A stretch of DNA of 25,472 bases from Burkholderiales bacterium UBA2647 (lineage in GTDB: Bacteria > Pseudomonadota > Gammaproteobacteria > Burkholderiales > Burkholderiaceae_E): positions 1-25,472 of the forward strand of contig DENJ01000078.1 in the NCBI GenBank assembly GCA_002359635.1, read 5' to 3'. Below, piece by piece: positions 15,381-21,935 of this stretch. The notes under the pieces were generated by a model that was given only the letters and a program-made list of their open reading frames with translations, did not search any database and was not told where the DNA came from. Each line of letters starts with the position of its first letter. Positions within the stretch are counted from its first letter, which is position 1. The position numbers and the translations under genes are program-made.

Positions 15381-16397
15381 TCAGAAATACTTACGCAAAT
15401 CCATCCCGGCGTAGAGCCCTGCAACCTGATCGGCATACCCATTAAACATCAGGGTCTTGCGCTTACGGCTCAAGAGTCCATCTTCGCCAATGCGGCGCTC
15501 GCTTGCCTGCGACCATCTTGGGTGTGCGACGTCGGGATTTACGTTGGAGTAAAAACCATACTCGCGTGGCGCAGATTGCATCCAGCTGTTGATCGGCTGC
15601 TTTTCAACAAAGCGGATTCGAACAATCGACTTGGCGCTCTTAAAGCCATACTTCCAAGGTACAACCAAACGTACAGGTGCGCCGTTTTGTTTGGGCAAGA
15701 CTTCGCCATAAAGCCCAAAGCTGAGCAGGGTCAGTGGGTGCATGGCCTCATCAAGACGCAAACCCTCGGTGTAGGGCCACTGAAGCACCGACGATCGTAG
15801 ACCTGGCATTTGCTGTCGGTCAGCCAAGGTCAAAAACTCGACAAACTTTGCGTTACCGGTGGGTTCAACCCGCTTGATCAGAGCTGAAAGCGGATAGCCC
15901 AGCCAAGGAATCACCATCGACCAACCTTCGACGCAGCGCATGCGATAAATCCGCTCTTCCATCGGTGCGAGCTTTAAGAGCGTGTCGATGTCGATGGTTT
16001 GCGGCTTGGCAACTTCGCCTTCCATTCGAATCGTCCAAGGCCTGGTCTTTAAGCTCCCGGCTAAAAGCGCAGGATCTTCTTTGTCGGTACCAAACTCATA
16101 AAAATTGTTGTAGCTGACAACATCACGATGGCTCGTTGGCTTTTCGATCGTCGAAAAACTCGAAGGCTTTGCCGCAAGCGGCTCAAGACCGGTTGGCTGT
16201 GGCGGTGTAAGCACGCTGGCCTTGGCAAGCGGATGATGAAGACAAACAGCGCCACCAAGGGCAATACCTGAAGCGCTCGCCCTACCGGGTAGTAAAGACG
16301 CCGTTAGCGACTGTAAAAGGCTCCGCCGTTGTTGCCAGACCCGCTTAGCCGTGATCTCTGAGGTCTTAGGTTGCGAGGCTCGGAGATCACTGCCCAT
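15381..16397 (-). CDS. msrP: Protein-methionine-sulfoxide reductase catalytic subunit MsrP
   Basis: A 338-residue periplasmic molybdopterin enzyme that reduces methionine sulfoxide in oxidised envelope proteins. A Tat-type signal is visible: twin arginines at 24-25 (QQRRSLLQSL), then a moderately hydrophobic stretch to about residue 60. Mature landmarks are YNNFYEFGTDKEDP (96-109), RMRCVEGWSMVIPW with the molybdenum-ligand Cys155, PYTEGLRLDEAMHPLTLLSFGLYG, GAPVRLVVPWKYGFKSAKSI and the C-terminal GMDLRKYF. The start lies 2 bp after the cytochrome c4 stop and the stop abuts msrQ, so the three genes read as one operon. In related genomes resB and ccsB often lie between the cytochrome and msrP; they are absent here. 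Confidence 0.95.
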   Translation of the reverse strand: MGSDLRASQPKTSEITAKRVWQQRRSLLQSLTASLLPGRASASGIALGGAVCLHHPLAKASVLTPPQPTGLEPLAAKPSSFSTIEKPTSHRDVVSYNNFYEFGTDKEDPALLAGSLKTRPWTIRMEGEVAKPQTIDIDTLLKLAPMEERIYRMRCVEGWSMVIPWLGYPLSALIKRVEPTGNAKFVEFLTLADRQQMPGLRSSVLQWPYTEGLRLDEAMHPLTLLSFGLYGEVLPKQNGAPVRLVVPWKYGFKSAKSIVRIRFVEKQPINSWMQSAPREYGFYSNVNPDVAHPRWSQASERRIGEDGLLSRKRKTLMFNGYADQVAGLYAGMDLRKYF

Positions 16398-16399
16398 GA

Positions 16400-17206
16400 C
16401 TATCGGAGGCCCGCGATATAGTCAGAAACCGCCTTCATCTCTTTGTCTGACATCCTAGCGGCAATGGTCATCATTTGCGTGCTGTTTGCACGCGTACCTT
16501 GTCGGAAGGCTACGAGCTGTGACTCGGTGTATTCGGCATATTGGCCCTGAAGACGCGGGTACTGGTCGGGAATGCCGGCACCGTTAGGGCTGTGACAACC
16601 TGCACAGGCAGGAACGCCTTTGTCCGCAATGCCGCCTCGATAAATTTTCTGGCCAAGCTCAACCAAGTCCTTGTTTTTCGCCGCGGCTGGCTTGAGTTTT
16701 TGGGCAGCGAAATAAGCTGAAACATCGCGGATTTGCTGGTCGTTGAGCGCCGAGGCAAAGCCTTGCATGATCGCGTTGTTTCGCTCGGGTGGCTTGCCTT
16801 CAGCCTGGGGCTTAAAGTTGTGTAACTGCTTGGCGAGATAAGCGGCATGCTGCGCAGCAAGCTTAGGGTTGGCCGGACTTGGGCTATTGCCGTCTGCTGC
16901 ATGGCAACCCGCGCAAACCCCACCCGCGATTTGTTGTCCGGCAGCGATATCCGGTTTGGCGACTTTGGCAGCCGCCTTGTCCTGGGCCCATGCGGCACTC
17001 GAACCGAAGACAAGGGCCAAGCCTGTACCCGTTACGATGATGGCGTTTCGCAAAATACGGGGGGCGTTTCGAAGCGCATTCGCCGCAGCCCGGAGGCCTG
17101 ACGCAAGCGCACCAGGCTGTGAACGGCAATTTGCCTCGCGGTGCAGGACAGCCTTGCCCTTCAAATTGCCTTTGATAAAGGCTGGCATTTTCATGACTGA
17201 ATTCAT
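16400..17206 (-). CDS. Di-heme cytochrome c4
   Basis: A 268-residue protein from ATG 17206. The N-terminal about 53 residues are basic and unusually long. They are followed by a hydrophobic signal core (54-74) and a likely cleavage after AWA, leaving a mature di-heme cytochrome of about 190 residues. Two heme c sites, CAGCH at about 98-102 and 201-205, mark two homologous domains. Candidate axial methionines are in AIMQGF and in the MMTIAARMSD segment. Cytochrome c4 carries electrons from the bc1 complex to terminal oxidases on the periplasmic side. A TTG at 17230 and ATGs at 17194 and 17188 are alternative starts; the last two shorten the odd basic leader, and none has a strong ribosome site. 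It is the first gene of the cytochrome-msrP-msrQ run and divergent from engB. Confidence 0.92.
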   Translation of the reverse strand: MNSVMKMPAFIKGNLKGKAVLHREANCRSQPGALASGLRAAANALRNAPRILRNAIIVTGTGLALVFGSSAAWAQDKAAAKVAKPDIAAGQQIAGGVCAGCHAADGNSPSPANPKLAAQHAAYLAKQLHNFKPQAEGKPPERNNAIMQGFASALNDQQIRDVSAYFAAQKLKPAAAKNKDLVELGQKIYRGGIADKGVPACAGCHSPNGAGIPDQYPRLQGQYAEYTESQLVAFRQGTRANSTQMMTIAARMSDKEMKAVSDYIAGLR

Positions 17207-17246
17207 CACTCGATCTCGAATAAAGGCCAAAGCAACGCGGCCTTGG

Positions 17247-17273
17247 TTGACCGCAACCGGTTGATTCTACAAT
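17247..17273 (+). promoter_or_regulatory. Possible engB promoter
   Basis: TTGACC (17247-17252) and TACAAT (17268-17273) each match five of six consensus bases but are only 15 bp apart, shorter than ideal. The predicted start would be near 17280, giving a short leader before the engB ATG at 17293. Confidence 0.35.
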
Positions 17274-17292
17274 AGCTGATGTTAGGCACCTC

Positions 17293-18021
17293 ATGAGTCT
17301 GCTACAAACCGCGCAGTTCCTTGATACCGTTGTTCGGCTGGAACACTTACCCAAGGACGACTTACCCGAAATTGCATTCGTTGGGCGTTCCAACGCAGGC
17401 AAGTCATCTGCTATCAACACGCTATGCGATCGCAAGCGACTTGCCTATGCATCCAAGACACCAGGACGCACCCAGGCATTGAATTTATTCAGTCTGCGAC
17501 TGCCTGCAAGCGCCATCGAACGGGACAACAGCGATGGCAAAAAAGCGGGGGAGTTCGCCAGTGGTGAAGCCGCCAAACTTGAGCCTGTCTGGATCGGGCG
17601 ATTGGTTGATACGCCAGGCTACGGCTACGCAGCGGCGCCGATACACACCAAGTCGCAGTGGGATCGACTTGCCGGCCGCTACCTTCAAGCGCGAAAAAAC
17701 CTTCGCGCGGTGGTCTTGATCACTGATGTGCGGCGCGGCCTCACCACGCTTGATGAAGACCTATTGCAGTGGATTGCCCCGGGCATTCCGGTGCTCATGT
17801 TGCTTACCAAGGCCGACAAACTCAGCCATCAGGAGCGCTTGCTTGCCCTCAAAGCGATGCAGCAAACCCTAAAAGCCCCTGAACATCATCGGCCGCAAGC
17901 TTTACTGACGTGCCAGTTGTTTTCAGCAACACATCGCACGGGGCTTGAGGAAACCCGTCAGGTCATCAAGGCTTGGCTGCTCGAATCCGATCAAGCCCGC
18001 CACCCACCTCAAGCCGTCTAA
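17293..18021 (+). CDS. engB: Ribosome biogenesis GTP-binding protein EngB (YsxC/YihA)
   Basis: A 242-residue TrmE-Era-EngA-EngB-Septin-like GTPase needed for late 50S assembly. The GTPase motifs are in order: G1 GRSNAGKS (31-38), G2 TPGRT (56-60), G3 DTPG (106-109, in VDTPGYGYA), G4 TKAD (172-175) and G5 SATHRTG. About 30 residues (71-100) between G2 and G3 look like an insertion compared with the compact E. coli protein; it is rich in Ala, Glu, Lys and Ser. AGG stands 6 nt before the ATG. The gene is divergent from cytochrome c4. Its stop codon sits in the loop of a small GCCGTC/GACGGC hairpin. hemB follows on the same strand, but only after 475 bp. Confidence 0.95.
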   Translation: MSLLQTAQFLDTVVRLEHLPKDDLPEIAFVGRSNAGKSSAINTLCDRKRLAYASKTPGRTQALNLFSLRLPASAIERDNSDGKKAGEFASGEAAKLEPVWIGRLVDTPGYGYAAAPIHTKSQWDRLAGRYLQARKNLRAVVLITDVRRGLTTLDEDLLQWIAPGIPVLMLLTKADKLSHQERLLALKAMQQTLKAPEHHRPQALLTCQLFSATHRTGLEETRQVIKAWLLESDQARHPPQAV

Positions 18022-18028
18022 AGACGGC
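18013..18028 (+). terminator. Stem-loop around the engB stop codon
   Basis: GCCGTC (18013-18018) pairs with GACGGC (18023-18028) and the TAA stop lies in the 4-nt loop. No T-run follows, so it may slow 3' exonucleases or act weakly rather than terminate efficiently. Confidence 0.3.
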
Positions 18029-18080
18029 ACGCCTTGCATAGAAAGCGCTTGTTCTTGACGCCCAAAATCTGTAAAACGTC

Positions 18081-18092
18081 TCGGACGTCCGA
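18081..18092. promoter_or_regulatory. 12-bp perfect palindrome in the engB-hemB gap
   Basis: TCGGACGTCCGA is a perfect dyad, about 60 bp after engB. It could be an operator, but no promoter with good spacing sits over it. The rest of 18029-18197 contains no recognisable gene. Confidence 0.25.
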
Positions 18093-18197
18093 AAGATGTG
18101 ACGCTAGAGCCCCGTTCCAAGCCCCTTTTTGCATCTTGATACATGTCTGATCACCTATTTCCCGATGCATGATCTAAACATGACCGACCAAGGCGGG

Positions 18198-18226
18198 AAA
18201 AAGAGGCCCCGGCATCAAGCCGGGGC
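18198..18226 (-). terminator. Intrinsic terminator of the predicted small RNA
   Basis: A perfect 8-bp stem, GCCCCGGC/GCCGGGGC (18206-18213 and 18219-18226), with a 5-nt loop. On the minus strand it is followed by CTC and then five T (18202-18198). On the plus strand there is no T-run, so the terminator works for minus-strand transcription, opposite to both flanking genes. Confidence 0.75.
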
Positions 18227-18342
18227 AAATGCCTTTCAGTTGAAGGCTCCCGCTCAGGGAGGAGAAGCGGGTAATGCAAGCCGGCATCGGAGCGATCGGA
18301 AGCCATGATGGCAACGCCAGTCGCGACGTCAGTTGCATTAGT
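18198..18342 (-). ncRNA. Predicted small RNA with a CUCCUCCC loop (cuckoo/CcsR-like)
   Basis: About 145 nt on the minus strand, bounded by a sigma70-like promoter and an intrinsic terminator. Right after the predicted start, TAATGCAA can pair with TTGCATTA about 60 nt further on (plus-strand 18333-18340 with 18272-18279), closing a 5' domain. Then comes CCCGCT/AGCGGG (18271-18249) with an 11-nt loop containing CUCCUCCC, complementary to ribosome binding sites. Next is GCCTT/AAGGC (18247-18231), and last the GC-rich terminator stem. A stem-loop presenting CUCCUCCC is the defining feature of the 'cuckoo' small RNAs known from alpha- and betaproteobacteria, which are often stress-induced. The family link is inferred from this motif; no neighbouring DUF1127 gene is present in this window. 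The region has no credible protein-coding frame. 6S RNA was considered but the fold does not fit. Confidence 0.55.
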
Positions 18343-18347
18343 TGTCC

Positions 18348-18375
18348 ATGATAAAGCCTGGACAAAATTTGGCAA
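18348..18375 (-). promoter_or_regulatory. Sigma70-type promoter of the predicted small RNA
   Basis: On the minus strand, TTGCCA (18375-18370) and TATCAT (18353-18348) each match five of six consensus bases, with a 16-bp spacer. Transcription would start near 18342. It points away from hemB and toward the terminator at 18226-18198. Confidence 0.55.
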
Positions 18376-18395
18376 GCCCAAGCTTTGTCCAGGCT
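18355..18395. repeat. 12-bp perfect inverted repeat around the small-RNA -35 box
   Basis: AGCCTGGACAAA (18355-18366) and TTTGTCCAGGCT (18384-18395) are perfect inverted copies 17 nt apart. The left arm fills most of the promoter spacer, the -35 box is in the loop and the right arm is just upstream. As DNA this could be a paired operator with centres 29 bp apart; as RNA it would be a strong hairpin in the hemB leader. Confidence 0.7.
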
Positions 18396-18496
18396 GATGT
18401 GCGGCGAAATTCAGCCGATAGATGCGTGCCCTCAAGATCAAGCGGCCTGCGAAATAAGGCCTGAATGCCAACAAAAGACGCAAGGATTCAACCGAC

Positions 18497-19528
18497 ATGA
18501 GCAGCAATCACCCCCACCCTGGCCTACATACCGCATCATTTCCCGCGTTTCGCGCCCGCCGCACGAGAAAAGAGGACTGGTCACGCCGCCTCGTCCGAGA
18601 GCATCATCTTCGCATCGACAATTTGATTTATCCCACCTTTGTCATCGACAAACATGATTACGAGGAGCCGGTGGCGTCTATGCCCGGTGTCAGTCGATTT
18701 AGTCCTGATCGACTGCTTGCCGTGGCCGAAGACTGTGTGCGCTTAGGCATTCCTGTGCTGGCGATCTTCCCGGTCATCGATCCTGCGGTCAAAACGCCCG
18801 ATGGCGTGATCGCCACCGATCCGGAAGGACTCATCCCGAGAACGGTTCGGATGATCAAATCGAGATTCCCCGAACTCGGCCTGCTCACGGATGTCGCGCT
18901 CGACCCTTTCACCAGCCACGGTCAAGACGGCGTCATGGATGACGATGGTTATGTGCTCAACGACGAAACAACAGCCCTTCTGGTCGCTCAGGCCCGGGTG
19001 CAGGCGCAGGCAGGGGTCGATATCGTGGCCCCTTCAGACATGATGGATGGGCGTGTGGGGGCGATCCGAGGCATGCTCGAAGCAGAGCGATTGATTCACA
19101 CCCAAATCATGGCGTATTCAGCGAAATACGCTTCGGGGTTTTATGGCCCCTTCCGCGATGCCGTCGGTTCGGCGAAAAATCTGGGCAAGAGCAATAAAAA
19201 GACCTACCAGATGGACCCCGGCAACGCTGATGAGGCGCTTCGCGAAGTAGCCCTAGATTTGGCAGAAGGTGCCGACATGGTGATGGTTAAACCAGGCATG
19301 CCCTACCTGGATATTGTGCAAAGGGTCAAGCAGACCTTTTGCGTACCAACCTTTGTGTATCAGGTCAGCGGCGAGTACGCCATGCTCAAGGCCGCCGCGC
19401 AGCAGGGATGGCTCGATGAACGCAGCGTGGCCTTAGAGTCGATGCTGGCTTTTCGGCGCGCGGGCGCTGACGGCATCCTCAGCTATTTCGCACGCGATGT
19501 TGCCCGCTGGCTGCGCGAGGAGGCCTAA
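18497..19528 (+). CDS. hemB: Delta-aminolevulinic acid dehydratase (porphobilinogen synthase)
   Basis: A 343-residue HemB that condenses two 5-aminolevulinate molecules to porphobilinogen in heme synthesis. The Schiff-base lysines are Lys210 (MAYSAKYASGFYGPFRDA) and Lys265 (MVMVKPGMPYLD). At the zinc-site position the protein has DVALDPFTSHGQDG (132-145) instead of the cysteine-rich triad, so it belongs to the Mg2+/zinc-independent class like the Pseudomonas enzyme. The N-terminal arm (about 1-30) is normal for octameric HemB. AAGGA lies 10 nt before the ATG. It is downstream of engB on the same strand but separated by 475 bp containing a minus-strand transcription unit, so a promoter of its own is likely. 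The stop overlaps the stop of the convergent acyl-CoA dehydrogenase gene by 4 bp. Confidence 0.96.
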   Translation: MSSNHPHPGLHTASFPAFRARRTRKEDWSRRLVREHHLRIDNLIYPTFVIDKHDYEEPVASMPGVSRFSPDRLLAVAEDCVRLGIPVLAIFPVIDPAVKTPDGVIATDPEGLIPRTVRMIKSRFPELGLLTDVALDPFTSHGQDGVMDDDGYVLNDETTALLVAQARVQAQAGVDIVAPSDMMDGRVGAIRGMLEAERLIHTQIMAYSAKYASGFYGPFRDAVGSAKNLGKSNKKTYQMDPGNADEALREVALDLAEGADMVMVKPGMPYLDIVQRVKQTFCVPTFVYQVSGEYAMLKAAAQQGWLDERSVALESMLAFRRAGADGILSYFARDVARWLREEA

Positions 19529-20586
19529 GCCTCGGCGAGCTTAGGCCAGAGCCTGTCCGCACCAAATTTGATTGCCTGGTGCCCCAGGCGTGCCTGCCAG
19601 TAATGTTCCGCACCAAAACCGTCGCGCCAGACAAGTAGCCGTCGCGTGGTGAAGTGCAGCCGATGTTCACGGGTATAACCCATGGCCGCATGGACCTGAT
19701 GGGCAATTTCAAAAACCTTGGCTGCAGCCTCACCACAGCGTGCTTTCGCTGCGCCGACCCACCAATCGCCATGGTCTGCATCAACAGGATCAGGCCATCG
19801 TGCTGCCGCAAAAGCATCCACCGCCGACCCGACGATGGCCGACGCCGCCGCAACCTCACTTGCCATCACTGCCAGCATATGCTGAACCGCCTGAAACTTG
19901 CCGATCGGCTTGCCGAACTGAACACGTTCGTTGGCAAACTGCAGCGAAAGCTGCAAGGCCTTGCTCATGGCATGGCTCATTTGAACACTGCGCATCAAGG
20001 CAGCAGCCTGCATCAGCCATCGATCAGCGTGGGGCAGCTTAAGCTGGTCCAAGCTGTCCAATAGCGTGGCACTGAGTTGCAGGTCGCAACAAGGCTCGCC
20101 AGCGAGATTGCGTCGAGGGATAAAGCCTGCCTGCACACAAGGTTGCGGCAGCCAGGCCAGCGAAGCCGATTCTCCCTGACCGATCGATACCAGAGCCGCC
20201 TGGCAGATTGGTCCGAAAGCGAGGCCTTGTAAGCGATCGTTGACATCGACTAGGCCAAGGCTTAAAGGCTGATTGCGCAAGGGTGCAGATGGCAGGCAAT
20301 CGGCCTGTCTTGCGAGCGCGAGTGCAAGAGCCGTCTCAGCGATGGGTACGGGAAGTGCGTGATAGGCAATCCGACCAAGCAGAGGCAGCAGGTCGGCAAG
20401 CGGGAGCTCGACCCCGCCGTCTTTCTCCTGAAGGCAGGCTTGGGCAAGGCCAAGGCCTTGCAAATCCTTCCAAAGCTCGGCAGGCCATTGACCCGCTTCA
20501 GCGAGCTCGCGGGCTGCGCGATCGCCATGTGTCAAGGCGATCCGATCGATGGCATCAAGCAAGGCCTCTGACATATGTTGCCCCAT
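19525..20586 (-). CDS. Acyl-CoA dehydrogenase family protein, smaller subunit
   Basis: A 353-residue acyl-CoA dehydrogenase-fold protein. The N-terminal and middle beta domains are divergent: the usual FAD/substrate motif of the large paralogue (MSEPDSGSD) is not visible. The C-terminal helical domain is clear: FANERVQFGKPIGKFQAVQHMLA (about 215-237), which contributes to FAD binding across subunits, and HAAMGYTREHRLHFTTRR. Short, degenerate partners next to a full-length dehydrogenase are characteristic of alpha2-beta2 heterotetrameric enzymes such as the steroid-pathway FadE28/FadE29 type. The gene follows its partner after 6 bp, with AGG 5 nt before the ATG. The partnership and a bulky acyl-CoA substrate are inferred; the specific substrate cannot be read from sequence. 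Confidence 0.85.
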   Translation of the reverse strand: MGQHMSEALLDAIDRIALTHGDRAARELAEAGQWPAELWKDLQGLGLAQACLQEKDGGVELPLADLLPLLGRIAYHALPVPIAETALALALARQADCLPSAPLRNQPLSLGLVDVNDRLQGLAFGPICQAALVSIGQGESASLAWLPQPCVQAGFIPRRNLAGEPCCDLQLSATLLDSLDQLKLPHADRWLMQAAALMRSVQMSHAMSKALQLSLQFANERVQFGKPIGKFQAVQHMLAVMASEVAAASAIVGSAVDAFAAARWPDPVDADHGDWWVGAAKARCGEAAAKVFEIAHQVHAAMGYTREHRLHFTTRRLLVWRDGFGAEHYWQARLGHQAIKFGADRLWPKLAEA

Positions 20587-20592
20587 ACCGAC

Positions 20593-21756
20593 CTATCGCA
20601 GCCCAAGGCCTCGGGCGATCATCCCGCGCAAAATCTCGCGGGTCCCGCCGCGCAGGGTGAAAGAGGGTGACTGGAGCATGGTCATTCCCCAGTGATGATC
20701 GAGTCCATGTTCATCACCAAGCATCGCCTCTATGGGCAGCAGGCTGCGCAATCGTTCCGGCACTTCCCGCTCAAAAGCCGTTCCCAAGTCTTTAACTAAT
20801 GCGGCCTCAACCACCGGCTGTGCACCTTGTTCAAGCATGCCGGCAATCGAAACGGACATGGTTCTGAGGGCCATCACATGGCTTATCAGGCGTCCAAGTA
20901 CCGCAGCTTCTTGATCATGAAGCACCCTGTCCGGGGCATCGTGAACGAGTGCCGCCATCGCTTGGCGCAACAATGGAAAACTCGTAAGGAATCGATCAGG
21001 GCCTGAACGCTCAAAGGCAAGCTCACCGGTCACCATATCCCAGCCGCTGCCTTCTTCGCCGATCATCATGTCGAACGGAACCCAGCAATTGTCAAAGGTG
21101 ATTTGATTGAAATCATGGCCGCCATACAGGTTGTAAATCGGCCGAATATCGATGCCAGGCTGCCTGGTATCGATGATGAACTGGGTGAGGCCACCATGCC
21201 TTTGATGCTCAGCGCCACCGGTGCGCACCAACGCGATCAAATAATGCGCCTGGTGAGCACCGCTCGTCCAGATTTTGCTGCCGGAAATACGCCAGCCATC
21301 TTCGGTTTTTCGGGCACGGCTTCGTACCGCCGCCAAATCAGACCCCGAGTCAGGCTCGCTCATCCCGATACCAAAAAAACATTCGCCCGCAGCAATCCGC
21401 GGGAGTATCGACGACCGGGCGCGCTCGGAACCATGCCGGAGAATCTGGTAGCCGCTTTGGCGGTCAGCAACCCAGTGCGCCCCGACGGGAGCGCCAGCGG
21501 CGAGGAGTTCTTCAACCACCACGTAGCGTTCTAAGGTACTTTTTTCATGCCCGCCGTAGCGACGCGGCCAGGTCATTCCAAGAAAACCGGCCTGCCCGAG
21601 CTTTTGACTGAAGGCTGCGTCGTGGATTGACCAGCAATTGCTCTGCGGCACAATCCGCCCGGCCTCGACCTCCTGCTCAACCAGTCGTCGGACCGAAGCT
21701 CGCAGCGCTGAGGCGTTTTCGGGCATTTCGACAGGGGGGAATTGAAATTCATTCAT
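20593..21756 (-). CDS. Acyl-CoA dehydrogenase, larger subunit
   Basis: A 387-residue flavoprotein of normal family length. The N-terminal helical domain has PRRYGGHEKSTLERYVVVEELL. The middle domain has FFGIGMSEPDSGSDLAAVRSRA (FAD and acyl-CoA contacts) and ISGSKIWTSGAHQAHY. The C-terminal domain ends SFTLRGGTREILRGMIARGLGL. Where medium-chain enzymes have the catalytic glutamate in YEGT, this protein has RGGT, as in FadE28/FadE29-like subunits, so the catalytic base must lie elsewhere. It would oxidise an acyl-CoA to the enoyl-CoA, passing electrons to ETF. ATG 21756 has AGG about 10 nt upstream. It heads a two-gene unit with the smaller subunit. The pair sits where other Burkholderiales carry cutA-dsbD, so it may be an insertion at this locus. 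Confidence 0.9.
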   Translation of the reverse strand: MNEFQFPPVEMPENASALRASVRRLVEQEVEAGRIVPQSNCWSIHDAAFSQKLGQAGFLGMTWPRRYGGHEKSTLERYVVVEELLAAGAPVGAHWVADRQSGYQILRHGSERARSSILPRIAAGECFFGIGMSEPDSGSDLAAVRSRARKTEDGWRISGSKIWTSGAHQAHYLIALVRTGGAEHQRHGGLTQFIIDTRQPGIDIRPIYNLYGGHDFNQITFDNCWVPFDMMIGEEGSGWDMVTGELAFERSGPDRFLTSFPLLRQAMAALVHDAPDRVLHDQEAAVLGRLISHVMALRTMSVSIAGMLEQGAQPVVEAALVKDLGTAFEREVPERLRSLLPIEAMLGDEHGLDHHWGMTMLQSPSFTLRGGTREILRGMIARGLGLR

Positions 21757-21827
21757 ACACCAAGCCTAACGCAGGCAAGCGACTCAGGCGGGTAGCCGCT
21801 CGGGCAAAGGGTCTTTACGCCAAGTGA

Positions 21828-21893
21828 GGCATTCCGAATTCCGCCCGGAATCATCAGCATGGCATTCCGAATTCACATCGGATTCATCTGACA
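21828..21893. repeat. Two-copy 33-bp tandem repeat (possible transposon-end remnant)
   Basis: GGCATTCCGAATTC occurs at 21828-21841 and 21861-21874. The following bases are related too (CGGAATCATC and CGGATTCATC), giving two 33-bp units, 21828-21860 and 21861-21893. Read on the minus strand the block begins with TG and has spaced ATTCGGAATGCC motifs, similar in style to the multiple terminal repeats of IS21-type elements. No transposase gene is nearby, so this origin is only a suggestion. Confidence 0.6.
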
Positions 21894-21935
21894 GCCAATC
21901 CAGCCTCGCACCGAGCGCCTGCGAGGCCGTCCAGA

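Noticed and set aside
17923..18144. A 73-codon minus-strand open frame with an AGG about 10 nt before its ATG, downstream of the small-RNA terminator
   Set aside because: It overlaps the conserved end of engB in antisense for about 100 bp, has no recognisable family features and low-complexity Arg/Gly content; most likely a chance frame in GC-rich DNA.
18206..18226. Reading the GC-rich hairpin as the engB terminator on the plus strand
   Set aside because: No T-run follows it on that strand and it lies almost 200 bp past engB; the T-run is on the minus-strand side.
18198..18342. Identification of the small RNA as 6S RNA
   Set aside because: 6S RNA is a single long hairpin with a central bubble and paired ends; here the 3' part is a string of separate small hairpins and the transcript is short.
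18151..18507. Minus-strand open frame of 118 codons covering the hemB upstream gap
   Set aside because: It runs straight through the predicted promoter, stem-loops and terminator of the small RNA and resembles no protein family; non-coding structure explains the region better.
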